From positions 24,319-88,318 of the forward strand of contig NZ_JACMYG010000025.1 of NCBI RefSeq assembly GCF_014236655.1: 64,000 nt of DNA. The letters run 5' to 3'. Under the pieces are notes generated by a model. It was not told where the DNA came from. It saw only the letters and a list, made by a program, of their open reading frames with translations, and made no database searches. This DNA comes from Pseudomonas kielensis. Its GTDB lineage: Bacteria > Pseudomonadota > Gammaproteobacteria > Pseudomonadales > Pseudomonadaceae. This document shows, in pieces, positions 25,865-34,792 of the stretch. The position numbers and the translations under genes are program-made. Position 1 is the stretch's first letter. Each line of letters begins with the position of its first letter.

Positions 25865-26752
25865 TTAGCGGCGCAACGCCTCCGGCACCTGCGGCTCGTC
25901 AGTGAATTGCTCGGGCCGGAACGGCTCCAGCAGTTGCTCGACATACCCCTGGGGGAAATCCGCGCGATTGCCAATCCCCAATTCACCCTGCCTGATCGAA
26001 TAGGCGCCGGCGTGCAAGGCAGTGCCCAGCAAACGGTCCCACAGATTGAAAAACAGGCCGAAGTTCACGTTGCCCGCGGCACCGTACTTCATATGGTGCA
26101 AGCGGTGGACCGGCGCCCAGGCGAATACATGGGACAACACCCCCGGGGTCATGTCGACGTTGGAGTGTTGCAACAGCAACTGCAGGCTGATGGCGAACGC
26201 CAGCAGCAATGCCACGTCCAGCGGAACACCGAGCACGATCAAGGGCAGGAACCCCACCGCCGCCTCGAGCATCTGGTGCAGTGGGTGTTTCATCAAACCG
26301 TTGAAGCCATATAGCCGCTGGACACTGTGATGCACCGCATGCAACCGCCACATCCAGGGCACGTGGTGACTGACGTAATGGGTCAGGCTGATGCCCGCAT
26401 CGGCAATCCCGATCGCTAGCAGCACCTGCCCCCACAACGGCCAACTGCCGGGCCACAGGCCCTCGAACGACAGCAGCGCCACCAGCCCCGGCAGGATCAG
26501 CAACGCCAGCCCATTGCAGGCTTCATTGACCAGGGCATGGGCCACATCGCGCCAGCCATCCCCCTGATTGTGGTTCCACTGCGGTTCATACGGCAGCGCC
26601 CGTTCGGCCACGAACGACACCAGCAGGGCGCAGAGAAAAATCACCGCAAGCCACCCGGGCGAACGGCCTGCCACACCGACCACAGCGATACCCAGCGCGA
26701 GGAATCCGCCCAGGAATAGCGGGGCATACAGCGTTGTTAACCAGCGTTTCAT
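25865..26752 (-). CDS. Membrane fatty acid hydroxylase/sterol desaturase family protein
   Basis: Integral-membrane di-iron enzyme of 295 residues. Three His boxes are intact: HYVSH, HAVHH and HRLHH, with several membrane helices around them (about 10-30, 35-50, 90-110, 165-185). Family members hydroxylate or desaturate lipids. ATG at 26752 is preceded by GGGAGG at ideal spacing; the longer frame is rejected. Divergent from the PepSY gene. Substrate unknown. Confidence 0.9.
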   Translation of the reverse strand: MKRWLTTLYAPLFLGGFLALGIAVVGVAGRSPGWLAVIFLCALLVSFVAERALPYEPQWNHNQGDGWRDVAHALVNEACNGLALLILPGLVALLSFEGLWPGSWPLWGQVLLAIGIADAGISLTHYVSHHVPWMWRLHAVHHSVQRLYGFNGLMKHPLHQMLEAAVGFLPLIVLGVPLDVALLLAFAISLQLLLQHSNVDMTPGVLSHVFAWAPVHRLHHMKYGAAGNVNFGLFFNLWDRLLGTALHAGAYSIRQGELGIGNRADFPQGYVEQLLEPFRPEQFTDEPQVPEALRR

Positions 26753-26905
26753 ATGAGCCTCCCTTGACTTGGGCCCAGCATGAAACGCTTTGATGTGCGA
26801 GGATTGAACAAATGGCGCAAAGCGCGGCCGGTGTGGATTAAGGATCAATTAAGTTGCGCCGGTTAACCTGATCCCACTTAAACAGCTCAACCAAGGAATG
26901 ACCCC

Positions 26906-27226
26906 ATGAAGAAGTTGACCACCCTGTTCACCGCTGCTGCTCTGACCCTGACCGCCGGTTTTGCCATGGCTGACGTGCGCCCGGACCAGATCCCGGGGCT
27001 GCTCAAGGCCGGCACCATCATGGACTTTGAAAAACTCAACCAGGCCGCCCTGGCCCAGCACCCAGGCACCACGGCGGCCAACATCACCGACACCGAGCTG
27101 GACCAGAACGCCACCACCGGCGTCTATGTCTACGAAGTGGAAATCCGTGATGCCAAGAATGTCCAGTGGGACGTCAAGCTCGACGCCAAGACCGGCGCAG
27201 TCCTGAGCAACGTGCAAGACAAGTAA
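26906..27226 (+). CDS. Secreted PepSY-domain protein
   Basis: 106 residues with a clear signal peptide (MKKLTTLFTAAALTLTAGFAMA) and one PepSY-like domain (about 35-106: GVYVYEVEIRDAKNVQWDVKL). Such small periplasmic proteins are thought to inhibit proteases or sense the envelope, but roles are poorly defined. Followed by a strong terminator, so it is a single-gene unit. Confidence 0.9.
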   Translation: MKKLTTLFTAAALTLTAGFAMADVRPDQIPGLLKAGTIMDFEKLNQAALAQHPGTTAANITDTELDQNATTGVYVYEVEIRDAKNVQWDVKLDAKTGAVLSNVQDK

Positions 27227-27237
27227 AAACACGCTGT

Positions 27238-27276
27238 AAAAAAGCCGCACAACCTTGGGGATGTGCGGCTTTTTTA
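27238..27276 (+). terminator. Rho-independent terminator after the PepSY gene
   Basis: Stem AGCCGCACA / TGTGCGGCT (27243-27251 and 27262-27270) flanked by A- and T-runs. Confidence 0.9.
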
Positions 27277-27369
27277 CGTGGACGAAATAGCCACACCGCA
27301 AAACCGCACAAGGCGTACGCTGGTTGGCTAGACTTCGTCCAGCCCCTTTATTGCAGAGACCCTTGGCCC

Positions 27370-28554
27370 ATGAGTCCAACAGTGGCAGCCGACATCGCGA
27401 CCATCGGCCGCATCAGTGCAGTGCCCGCCATGCTCCAGGTCATTCGGGACATGACCGGCCTGCGTTTCGCCGCCGTGGCGCGGGTCACCGGTACCTCCTG
27501 GACCGCCTGTGCGGTGCTCGACGAGCTGGATTTCGGCCTGCAGGTGGGGGGCGAACTGGAGATCGCCACCACCCTGTGCCACGAAGTTCGCGCCAGCCAC
27601 GAGCCAGTGGTGATCGACAAGGCCAGTGACGATCCCCTGTATTGCCAGCACCACACCCCCAGGCTCTACCACTTTGAAAGCTACATCTCGGTGCCGGTGT
27701 TCCGCACCGACGGACGTTTCTTCGGCACCATTTGCGCACTCGACCCCAATCCCGCCGAGCTCAGGTCCAGCACCCTCCAGAACACCGTGGAATCTTTCGC
27801 CCGCCTGCTGTCGTTGCAGATCGAGGCCGAAGAGAACCTGCAGCACACCGAGGCCCAACTGCGCGAGGAACGCCACTTGGCCGAGTTGCGTGAACAGTTC
27901 ATCGCCGTGCTCGGCCATGACCTGCGCAACCCGCTGTTTGCCATCACCATGGCTGCCGAACGCGTGTTGCTCAAACACCCCAACCCGACCACGGACACCT
28001 TGCTCCAGCACATACTCAACAGCGGACGCCGGGCCTCGCAACTGGTCGAAGACATCCTCGACTTCGCCCGTGGGCGCCTGGGGGGTGGGATCCCGGTGGT
28101 GATCGCCGCCTGCCCGGACCTCGAGCAAACCCTGCAGCAGGTGATCAGCGAAGTGCGCAGCGTGCACCCGGAGCGCCAGATCATCGCCCGTTTTGGCGAA
28201 CTGACGGCCATTCACTGCGACCGCGAAAGAGTCGCGCAACTGCTCTCCAACCTAGTGGCCAACGCGGTCGTCCATGGCGCCGCCGATGGCACCGTCGAAG
28301 TCAGCGCCCAGGTCGAACAGGGGTGTTTTGTGCTTCGGGTAAAAAACCAGGGCGAGATTGCCGAATCAGTCCTGCCGCAGTTGTTCCAGCCCTACTCAAG
28401 GCCGGCCAGCGGTACGCCGCAAGCCGGCCTCGGCCTGGGCTTGTACATTGCCAGCCAGATCGCCCGCGCCCATGCCGGCAACCTGGTGGTGACGTCCTCC
28501 AGACAGGACGGCACCCTGTTCACCTTCAGCCTGCCGCTCGCCGCCCAACACTGA
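27370..28554 (+). CDS. GAF-domain sensor histidine kinase
   Basis: Soluble histidine kinase of 394 residues with no membrane segment. A GAF domain (about 15-155) ends in the motif RFFGTICALDP. The HisKA domain has phospho-acceptor H183 (LGHDLRNPLF), and the HATPase domain has an N-box (NLVANAVVHG) and G-box (GLGLGLYIA). No response regulator is next to it, so the partner is elsewhere. The start at ATG 27370 removes an upstream frame that runs through the PepSY terminator. Convergent with the chemoreceptor gene. Confidence 0.9.
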   Translation: MSPTVAADIATIGRISAVPAMLQVIRDMTGLRFAAVARVTGTSWTACAVLDELDFGLQVGGELEIATTLCHEVRASHEPVVIDKASDDPLYCQHHTPRLYHFESYISVPVFRTDGRFFGTICALDPNPAELRSSTLQNTVESFARLLSLQIEAEENLQHTEAQLREERHLAELREQFIAVLGHDLRNPLFAITMAAERVLLKHPNPTTDTLLQHILNSGRRASQLVEDILDFARGRLGGGIPVVIAACPDLEQTLQQVISEVRSVHPERQIIARFGELTAIHCDRERVAQLLSNLVANAVVHGAADGTVEVSAQVEQGCFVLRVKNQGEIAESVLPQLFQPYSRPASGTPQAGLGLGLYIASQIARAHAGNLVVTSSRQDGTLFTFSLPLAAQH

Positions 28555-28566
28555 GCGGCCAGCGCC

Positions 28567-30192
28567 TCAGGCACTCAAGCGCGCCGTCACGGCATTGAGT
28601 TGGCCGGACAGGCCGTGCAGGTTACTGCTTGCCGCTTCCGTGCGCTGCACGTTGTCCAGGTTGGTGCTGGCAATACTGGTGATTTCAGTCAGGTTGCGTG
28701 AAATATCCTCGGCCACCGAGGTTTGCTCTTCGGCGGCGGTGGCGATCTGGCGGTTCATGTCGCGAATCGCCTCCACCGACTCGGTGATGCGTTCCAGCAT
28801 CAGCCCGGCCTGAGTCACCTGCTCGACGCTCTCGTTGCTGCGCGACTGACCGCTTTCAATCGCCAGCGCCGCGTCCACGGCACCGGTCTGCACGCTCTGG
28901 ATGATCTGGTTGATCTCGATGATCGAAGCCGCCGTGCGTTGGGCCAGGCTGCGTACCTCATCGGCGACCACGGCAAAACCGCGCCCGGCTTCACCGGCAC
29001 GCGCCGCTTCGATGGCCGCGTTGAGCGCCAGCAGATTGGTCTGCTCAGCAATGCCGCGGATCACTTCCAGGACCTTGCCGATGCGCCCGCTGTCGGTTTC
29101 CAGGCGGCGGATCACGGTGGCAGTGTTGGCAATTTCCCCGCGCATCTGGGTAATCGAATCGATGGTGCTCTGCATCACCAGTTCCCCCTGCTGGGCCGAC
29201 TGGTCCGCATCATCGGCCGCCCGCGCGGCAGCGGCTGCATGGCGCGCGACTTCCTGGGCGGTGGCGGACATTTCGTTCATCGCGGTCGCCACCTGATCGG
29301 TGCGGCTGAACTGCTCGTTGGTGCCCTGGGACATCAGCCCAGCAATGGAATTGAGTTCGCCGCTGGCGCTGTCCAGGTCCGTGGCACTGCGCTGCAGGCC
29401 GGCAAAGGTTTCGGCGAGGAAATCGCGCAAGGTGTTGGCGGCAACCGCCAGACGCCCCAACTCATCCTGACGGTCATTGGCGACCCGGGCGCTGAAACGG
29501 CCCATGCTCAACTGGGCGACGTAGTCGATCAACTGACGGATCGGCTCCACCAAATGACGGTTGACCAGCCACAGGCTCAACAGCCCGATCAGCAGCGCCG
29601 ACACCAACATCACCACCATCCCCAGCAGCACGGTGCGATCGGCGCTGGCACTGATCTGCAGCGATTGCGCGTTGCCGCGCTTGCGCAACTCGCTGACCAA
29701 CTCGCTCATCTGCTCGCTGGTGGCACGGTCCACCCCCTTGACCGCCGCGTCGCCGGCGGCCGGATCGGCACCGGCCGCCAGATAGGCCGCGCGACCTTGC
29801 TGGTAGGCGCTGCCCAGGACTCGATGGGCTTCGCGCAGGCTGTCGATGCGCGCCTTCAGCGCAGGCTCGATGCCAGGCTGGCGCACCAGTTCGCCCAGGA
29901 TGTTCTGCACCTCGCCCTGGCGCGCCTGGAACTGCGCCCAGTACTTGTCCCCTTCCGCCGGCTGCTTGCCGCGCAACAACACGTTTTTCCATTCCTGGAC
30001 CTGCACCTTGAATTGCAGGTTGGCCTCGTCAATCAACTGGGAAGTATGCAAAGGCCCTTCAATCAGGTTGCGGTAACTCTGCACCCCGGCCGAGAGGAAG
30101 TGAAAGCTGGCCAGTGCGATCAACAACATGGCCAACAGGCTACCGCTCAGCAACGCGAGGAGTTTGGCTCTCAGGGATTTTTGCAAAAACAT
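28567..30192 (-). CDS. Methyl-accepting chemotaxis protein
   Basis: Transmembrane chemoreceptor of 541 residues. TM1 at about 10-32, a periplasmic helical-bundle sensor domain (about 33-190), TM2 (about 190-210), HAMP, then the signalling domain with the conserved hairpin IRGIAEQTNLLALNAAIEAA and flanking methylation helices. It signals to CheA/CheW. An ATG five codons upstream (30207) is also possible; neither has a strong ribosome site. The ligand is not predictable. Confidence 0.93.
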   Translation of the reverse strand: MFLQKSLRAKLLALLSGSLLAMLLIALASFHFLSAGVQSYRNLIEGPLHTSQLIDEANLQFKVQVQEWKNVLLRGKQPAEGDKYWAQFQARQGEVQNILGELVRQPGIEPALKARIDSLREAHRVLGSAYQQGRAAYLAAGADPAAGDAAVKGVDRATSEQMSELVSELRKRGNAQSLQISASADRTVLLGMVVMLVSALLIGLLSLWLVNRHLVEPIRQLIDYVAQLSMGRFSARVANDRQDELGRLAVAANTLRDFLAETFAGLQRSATDLDSASGELNSIAGLMSQGTNEQFSRTDQVATAMNEMSATAQEVARHAAAAARAADDADQSAQQGELVMQSTIDSITQMRGEIANTATVIRRLETDSGRIGKVLEVIRGIAEQTNLLALNAAIEAARAGEAGRGFAVVADEVRSLAQRTAASIIEINQIIQSVQTGAVDAALAIESGQSRSNESVEQVTQAGLMLERITESVEAIRDMNRQIATAAEEQTSVAEDISRNLTEITSIASTNLDNVQRTEAASSNLHGLSGQLNAVTARLSA

Positions 30193-30413
30193 CGAGTGAT
30201 ATCTCATGACAGGAATAAGGCGGACACCGAAGTGCGCAGACCAGCCTAGCCGTCATCGGCCCTGACAAGAATTTCTTGAGTCGCGCTGACCAGCGGTTTA
30301 GAGGCCTCGCTGTCGCTCGAAAAGGTGTCACAAAACGGTCAGATTGGCTTGCCATGATGCCGCTCAAGCGCCGCTGTGAATTGCATGGCGGGCGCTCCCG
30401 CCAGCGAGACGCC

Positions 30414-31436
30414 ATGAACCACAGCATCGACCAACGCCACCGCGACGCCGATCTTTTTGGCCTGCTCTACGGGTTCAGCTTCCGCCCCGGCGAACCCGGT
30501 CGGGAAATCACCTCAGCCCAGGCCCTGCAGCGCCTGCACCGGCCCGACAGCGCCGATGAGTTTCTCTGGCTGCACCTGAACCTGGCCCACGCGGCCTGCG
30601 AACGCTGGATGAAAACGCACCTGGCCTTACCCGAAGAATTCTTCGAAGCCCTGCACGAGGGCTCGCGTTCGACCCGCATCGAGCACGTCGACTCGGCCCT
30701 GCTGGCAGTGGTCAACGATGTGGTGTTCAACCTCAGCAACCTGGTGTCCTCGGATGTCTCGACCCTGTGGGTCTGCGTCCGCAGTCGACTGATCATCAGC
30801 GCACGCCTGCAACCGTTGCACTCGGTGGACAAACTGCGCTCCTCGGTCAAGGCCGGCGAGTGTTTCCGCTCGCCCCTGGAGTTGCTGGTGCATCTGCTCC
30901 GCGACCAAGGGGAAGTACTGACCCAGATCGTGCGCAAGACCAGCCTCAGCGTGGACCAGGTCGAGGACCAGTTGCTGTCCTCGCGGCTGTCGACCAACCG
31001 CGCCGAACTGGGCGCCAACCGCCGGGTGCTGGTGCGCCTGCAACGCCTGCTGGCCCTGGAACCCGGCTCCCTGCTGCGCCTGCTCAACCGCCCGCCGCAG
31101 TGGTTGCAGAAGGAAGACGTCAAGGAGCTGCGCAAATCCACCGAAGAATTTGCGCTGATCATCAACGACCTCACGGCCCTGGGTGAGCGGATCAAACTGC
31201 TGCAGGAAGAAATCGCCGCCAACCTCAACGAACAGAGCAACCGCACCCTGTTCACCCTGACCGTGGTCACCGTACTGGCCCTGCCGATCAACATCATTGC
31301 CGGCTTCTTCGGCATGAATGTCGGCGGCGTACCGCTGTCCGGTGACCCCCACGGGTTCTGGGTGCTGGTGGCACTGGTCGCCACCTTCACGCTGATTGCC
31401 GGACGCTGGGCGTTTCGCAAGCGCGCAGATTACTGA
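30414..31436 (+). CDS. CorA/ZntB-family divalent cation transporter
   Basis: 340 residues: a large cytoplasmic N-terminal domain and two C-terminal membrane helices. The pore signature GMN is in FFGMNVGGVP, after the first helix. ZntB proteins of this branch export or import zinc, while CorA carries magnesium; sequence alone does not settle which. ATG 30414 selected by fit to the family. Convergent with the NCS1 permease gene. Confidence 0.9.
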   Translation: MNHSIDQRHRDADLFGLLYGFSFRPGEPGREITSAQALQRLHRPDSADEFLWLHLNLAHAACERWMKTHLALPEEFFEALHEGSRSTRIEHVDSALLAVVNDVVFNLSNLVSSDVSTLWVCVRSRLIISARLQPLHSVDKLRSSVKAGECFRSPLELLVHLLRDQGEVLTQIVRKTSLSVDQVEDQLLSSRLSTNRAELGANRRVLVRLQRLLALEPGSLLRLLNRPPQWLQKEDVKELRKSTEEFALIINDLTALGERIKLLQEEIAANLNEQSNRTLFTLTVVTVLALPINIIAGFFGMNVGGVPLSGDPHGFWVLVALVATFTLIAGRWAFRKRADY

Positions 31437-31459
31437 GCCACCTGACGCCTGCCCTGATC

Positions 31460-31481
31460 GAGCCGCCCCTATGGGCGGCTC
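31460..31481. terminator. Hairpin between convergent corA-like and permease genes
   Basis: Perfect 9-bp stem GAGCCGCCC / GGGCGGCTC with a four-base loop. No T-run follows on either strand, so it may be a Rho-assisted or bidirectional stop rather than a classical terminator. Confidence 0.45.
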
Positions 31482-31511
31482 ACCCCCAGCGTTCTGAACA
31501 CCCAGCAGCGG

Positions 31512-32837
31512 CTACCGGGTTGGGCTCACCACGCTTGCCGCCTGCCGGCGCGAAAGTGCGAACTGCAGCCCGAACGCCAGCACTCCGGTCAACGGTGCGG
31601 AGAAACTGCTCAGCCCCGGGCCGGCAAACATCAGCATCAGCCCCAGCGCCGTGCCGCCAAACCAGGCCACCAAACCTGCCGGGTTATAGGCCGACACCCG
31701 CGCAAGCGCCGTCACATCACTGCGGCCATAGAGGATCTGCGCCAGCGCCACACCCACCCAGGCCACCACAAAGATCCCTTGATAAGCCAGCGCCTTCAGC
31801 AGGTAGGCAAACACATCGGCCAGCATCAGGCCGTAGACGATCACCCCCACCGCCAGCGCCCACACCAGGTACGAGCCGCGCAAACCGAACCGACCGAAAA
31901 ACGCCTGCATGTTCAGCGTCGCCAGGTAGTAGTTGGCGGTGTTGATCCGGGTCTGCGTGGCCCAGACAAACAACAGGCCCCACAACCCCATCAGTTGCAG
32001 GATCGCCATCACCACCGAGACTTCGTTCAATGCGCCCTCATGGGGAATGCTGCTGACCAGGTAAATCCCCGCCGCGCCATTGAGCAAAAACGTCACCGCG
32101 TAGAACGGCATGCCGAAGTTCCAGCGGCCGTGGTAAGTCTGATCCTCGGGCTTGCCGAAACGGGCATAGTCGAAGGTGAACAGCATCAACACCCAGACGC
32201 CCATGTACGCGACGAAGCAATCCCACCAGCCAAACGCACTGGGATTGGCCGGCCCGAAATCCAGCCACTGCGGCTGGTAACCGTAGCGACTGATCGACAA
32301 CCCCACCGCCACCAGCAGACCGCCCAGATAGATCGGCAGCAACACGCCATTGAGCTTGTCCAGCCAGTGCTGCACGCTCCCCAGGATCATCGGCACGCTG
32401 TACAGCACCACGAGCAAGGCAGCCAGCGGGTAGACCAGCTCCGGGTACAGGTGGTTGAGCGCCACCGCGATCACCGAGCCCTCGAACACCGCGTAGTAGA
32501 TCGCCGTAGAGAAGAAGATCAACGTCGCCAGGCAGGCACCGGTGCTGCCGAACAACAACCGCGAAAACAGCGCCACCGACAGGCCGCTGCGAATCGCAAA
32601 ACGACTGAGCACGCTGTTGATCAGCCCGTAGCTGAGCACCGACAGGAGCATGCCGATCAGCGCATTGCGGGTGCCATAGGACAACGCCAGGGACGCGCCG
32701 ACCACGATATAGAACATGGCGCTGCACACGGCCCACCAGGCCATGGTCAGGGACAGCCGGCCCATGCGTGCTGCAGCAGGGACCGGGTGATTGGCCGGGT
32801 CCTGCCCGGTTTGACTCGATTGCGATAAAGCAGCCAT
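31512..32837 (-). CDS. NCS1-family permease, probably for 5-oxoproline
   Basis: Inner-membrane transporter of 441 residues with about 12 hydrophobic helices; closest in character to cytosine/purine/HMP permeases of the NCS1 group (N-terminal MAWWAVCSAMFYIVVGASLALSYGTRNALIG). It is last in the pxp operon, 111 bases after pxpC, so 5-oxoproline is the likely substrate. That assignment rests on context, not on residues. Confidence 0.82.
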   Translation of the reverse strand: MAALSQSSQTGQDPANHPVPAAARMGRLSLTMAWWAVCSAMFYIVVGASLALSYGTRNALIGMLLSVLSYGLINSVLSRFAIRSGLSVALFSRLLFGSTGACLATLIFFSTAIYYAVFEGSVIAVALNHLYPELVYPLAALLVVLYSVPMILGSVQHWLDKLNGVLLPIYLGGLLVAVGLSISRYGYQPQWLDFGPANPSAFGWWDCFVAYMGVWVLMLFTFDYARFGKPEDQTYHGRWNFGMPFYAVTFLLNGAAGIYLVSSIPHEGALNEVSVVMAILQLMGLWGLLFVWATQTRINTANYYLATLNMQAFFGRFGLRGSYLVWALAVGVIVYGLMLADVFAYLLKALAYQGIFVVAWVGVALAQILYGRSDVTALARVSAYNPAGLVAWFGGTALGLMLMFAGPGLSSFSAPLTGVLAFGLQFALSRRQAASVVSPTR

Positions 32838-32948
32838 ATGCGTGAACTCCAGAACCAGTCAAAGGTTGAAGCGCGGGCAGCCGTCACCGCACCGAAGTGC
32901 GGCGTTGGCGTACCGTTTGGCATGGCCCGCGCGATGCGGCGGGCAGAA

Positions 32949-33923
32949 TCAGGAAGGGAACAGCTTGCTCAGGCAGCTGAGTTTTTTCTTATAGGAACGT
33001 CGCGCCTCCAGCGCCTGCTCCAGAGTCACCGCGACAAACCGCGCCTTCTGGTTAGGCTGCATCTGGCCGATCAGGTCGAGGTCGGCGCTGATCACCGTAC
33101 CGATCATCGCGTAGCCACCACCGGACACTGCATCGCGATGCAGCACGATCGGTTCGAGCCCGGCCGGAACCTGGATCGAGCCGATCGGGTAACAGCTGTC
33201 GACGATGTTCGACGGATCGGAGCCGGCCCCGAACGGCTGCTCCCGGGGTTGGAAACTCAAGGCGCTGCCACCCTTGAAGCGATAGCCGATGCGGTCCGCC
33301 TCCGAGCCGACCGTCCAGGGCTCAGCGAAAAAGCTACTGGCCGCCGCTTCGGTCAGGCGTTCGTAGTACAAGCCCGGCACCACCCGCAGGCTGATCTCGC
33401 CGCCCAGCGACTGCCGCAACGCCATGGGCAGACTGGCCCCTGCGCGGCTCTTGCCACTGGCAACACCCACCGGCAATTCGTCACCGGCCACCAACCGGCG
33501 CCCCTGGAACCCGCCCAGCGCCCCCAACGCATAGGTTGAGCGACTGCCCAGCACCAGCGGCACATCAATGCCACCGGCCACCGCCAGGTATGCGCGGGCG
33601 CCGGCCTTGGGGAAATCAAAACGCAGCACTTGGCCGGCCTTGACCGTGAACGCGGTGTCGGCATGCATTTCCACGCCATCGACCCGTGGCGTCATGTGCG
33701 CACCACACACTGCCACCAGCGCGTCATCGGCAAACTCCAGCTCCGGTCCCAGCAGCGTGCACTCCAGCGCCGCCGCCCCGGCCGGGTTGCCGACCAACTG
33801 GTTGGCCGCGCTCAGGGCGTATTGGTCGAGCGCACCGGAAGGGGGAATCCCCAGGTGGTAGTAACCTTCGCGGCCCAGGTCCTGTACCGAGGTGGCCAGA
33901 CCGGGTTTGAGTACCTTGATCAT
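32949..33923 (-). CDS. pxpC: 5-oxoprolinase subunit C (biotin-dependent carboxyltransferase-like)
   Basis: 324 residues of the KipA/allophanate-hydrolase subunit 2 family; together with PxpA and PxpB it hydrolyses 5-oxoproline to glutamate using ATP. Motifs include GREGYYHLGIPPSGALDQYAL, VVPGLYYERL and SDRIGYR-type residues (SEADRIGYRF). Its start overlaps the pxpB stop by four bases (ATGA). Older annotations call it urea amidolyase-related. Confidence 0.92.
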   Translation of the reverse strand: MIKVLKPGLATSVQDLGREGYYHLGIPPSGALDQYALSAANQLVGNPAGAAALECTLLGPELEFADDALVAVCGAHMTPRVDGVEMHADTAFTVKAGQVLRFDFPKAGARAYLAVAGGIDVPLVLGSRSTYALGALGGFQGRRLVAGDELPVGVASGKSRAGASLPMALRQSLGGEISLRVVPGLYYERLTEAAASSFFAEPWTVGSEADRIGYRFKGGSALSFQPREQPFGAGSDPSNIVDSCYPIGSIQVPAGLEPIVLHRDAVSGGGYAMIGTVISADLDLIGQMQPNQKARFVAVTLEQALEARRSYKKKLSCLSKLFPS

Positions 33924-34792
33924 GCCAGCACCTCCTGCAACGACTTGGGATAGCCGACGGGGTCGGCGAGGAACGCGTCCAGGGAAAACTCCACCGGCCG
34001 AATCCGCAGGTCGAAGCGCCCCGCATCCACTTCGGCCACGGCCTGATCGTAGGCGGCGCGGTCCATGGGTTTGAACTGCACAATGTCGCCGGGACGGAAA
34101 AACACCATGTGCTCTTTGAGGTACGCCAGGTTCTGCTGTGGGTCGTAGATCGGTGCTGGCGTCACGCCAAACATCTGATAACCACCGGCGCCGCGCACCG
34201 AGTAGATACAGCCGAAGCAGCCGCCGTGGCCCAGGGTCAGTTTCGGCGTGTCGGTGCGGGGCCGCAGGTATTTGGGCACCTGCAACTGACGCTCACGCTC
34301 GACCATCTGGAACATGAACGGCAGGCCGGCGACAAAACCGACCATCGAGACGAACCACGGCGCACCGCTGTGGGCGGCAATGAACGCCTCGACGTCGGCC
34401 AGGCCATTGATCCGCGCCGCGTACTCCAGGTCCGTGGCACTGGGGTCCTGATGCCGGTCACGAAAACGCATCAGGGTCTCGTGGGTCCAGGGGTCGTTGT
34501 AGAGCACCGGGATCTCGATGATCCGCGTATGCAGGGTGCGTTCGGCAACCGCTTCGGCCTCCGCGCCCTTGACCGCTTCGAGCAGGTCATGGGGCGCGAT
34601 GCGGTCCGGATCGAAGCGGATCTGGAACGAGGCGTTGGCCAGGCACACGTCCAGCACCCCATCCAGGGCCAGGCGCTCGACCGCACGGGTCACGGCCATG
34701 CCCTTGAAGAACGCTTCCAGGGACATGCTGTCACTGACTTCGGCGAACAGGTGTTCATCGGCGCCAAAACTGTAGCGGATCGGCTTGTTCAT
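33920..34792 (-). CDS. pxpB: 5-oxoprolinase subunit B (KipI-like)
   Basis: 290 residues of the KipI/allophanate-hydrolase subunit 1 family. Conserved parts: VEIPVLYNDPWTHETL-type segment, the GFVAGLPFM motif and the C-terminal MFGVTPAPIYDPQQ. It is linked to accC by a four-base overlap (ATGA) and to pxpC the same way, so the three are co-translated. The start at 34792 fits the overlap. Confidence 0.92.
   Translation of the reverse strand: MNKPIRYSFGADEHLFAEVSDSMSLEAFFKGMAVTRAVERLALDGVLDVCLANASFQIRFDPDRIAPHDLLEAVKGAEAEAVAERTLHTRIIEIPVLYNDPWTHETLMRFRDRHQDPSATDLEYAARINGLADVEAFIAAHSGAPWFVSMVGFVAGLPFMFQMVERERQLQVPKYLRPRTDTPKLTLGHGGCFGCIYSVRGAGGYQMFGVTPAPIYDPQQNLAYLKEHMVFFRPGDIVQFKPMDRAAYDQAVAEVDAGRFDLRIRPVEFSLDAFLADPVGYPKSLQEVLA

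Noticed and set aside
23812..25986. Upstream 725 codons of an 833-codon minus-strand frame
   Set aside because: Lies antisense to glpQ and the AraC gene. Only its last 108 codons (DUF2025) are real.
28723..30249. 508-codon plus-strand frame
   Set aside because: Antisense of the chemoreceptor gene; no recognisable motif.
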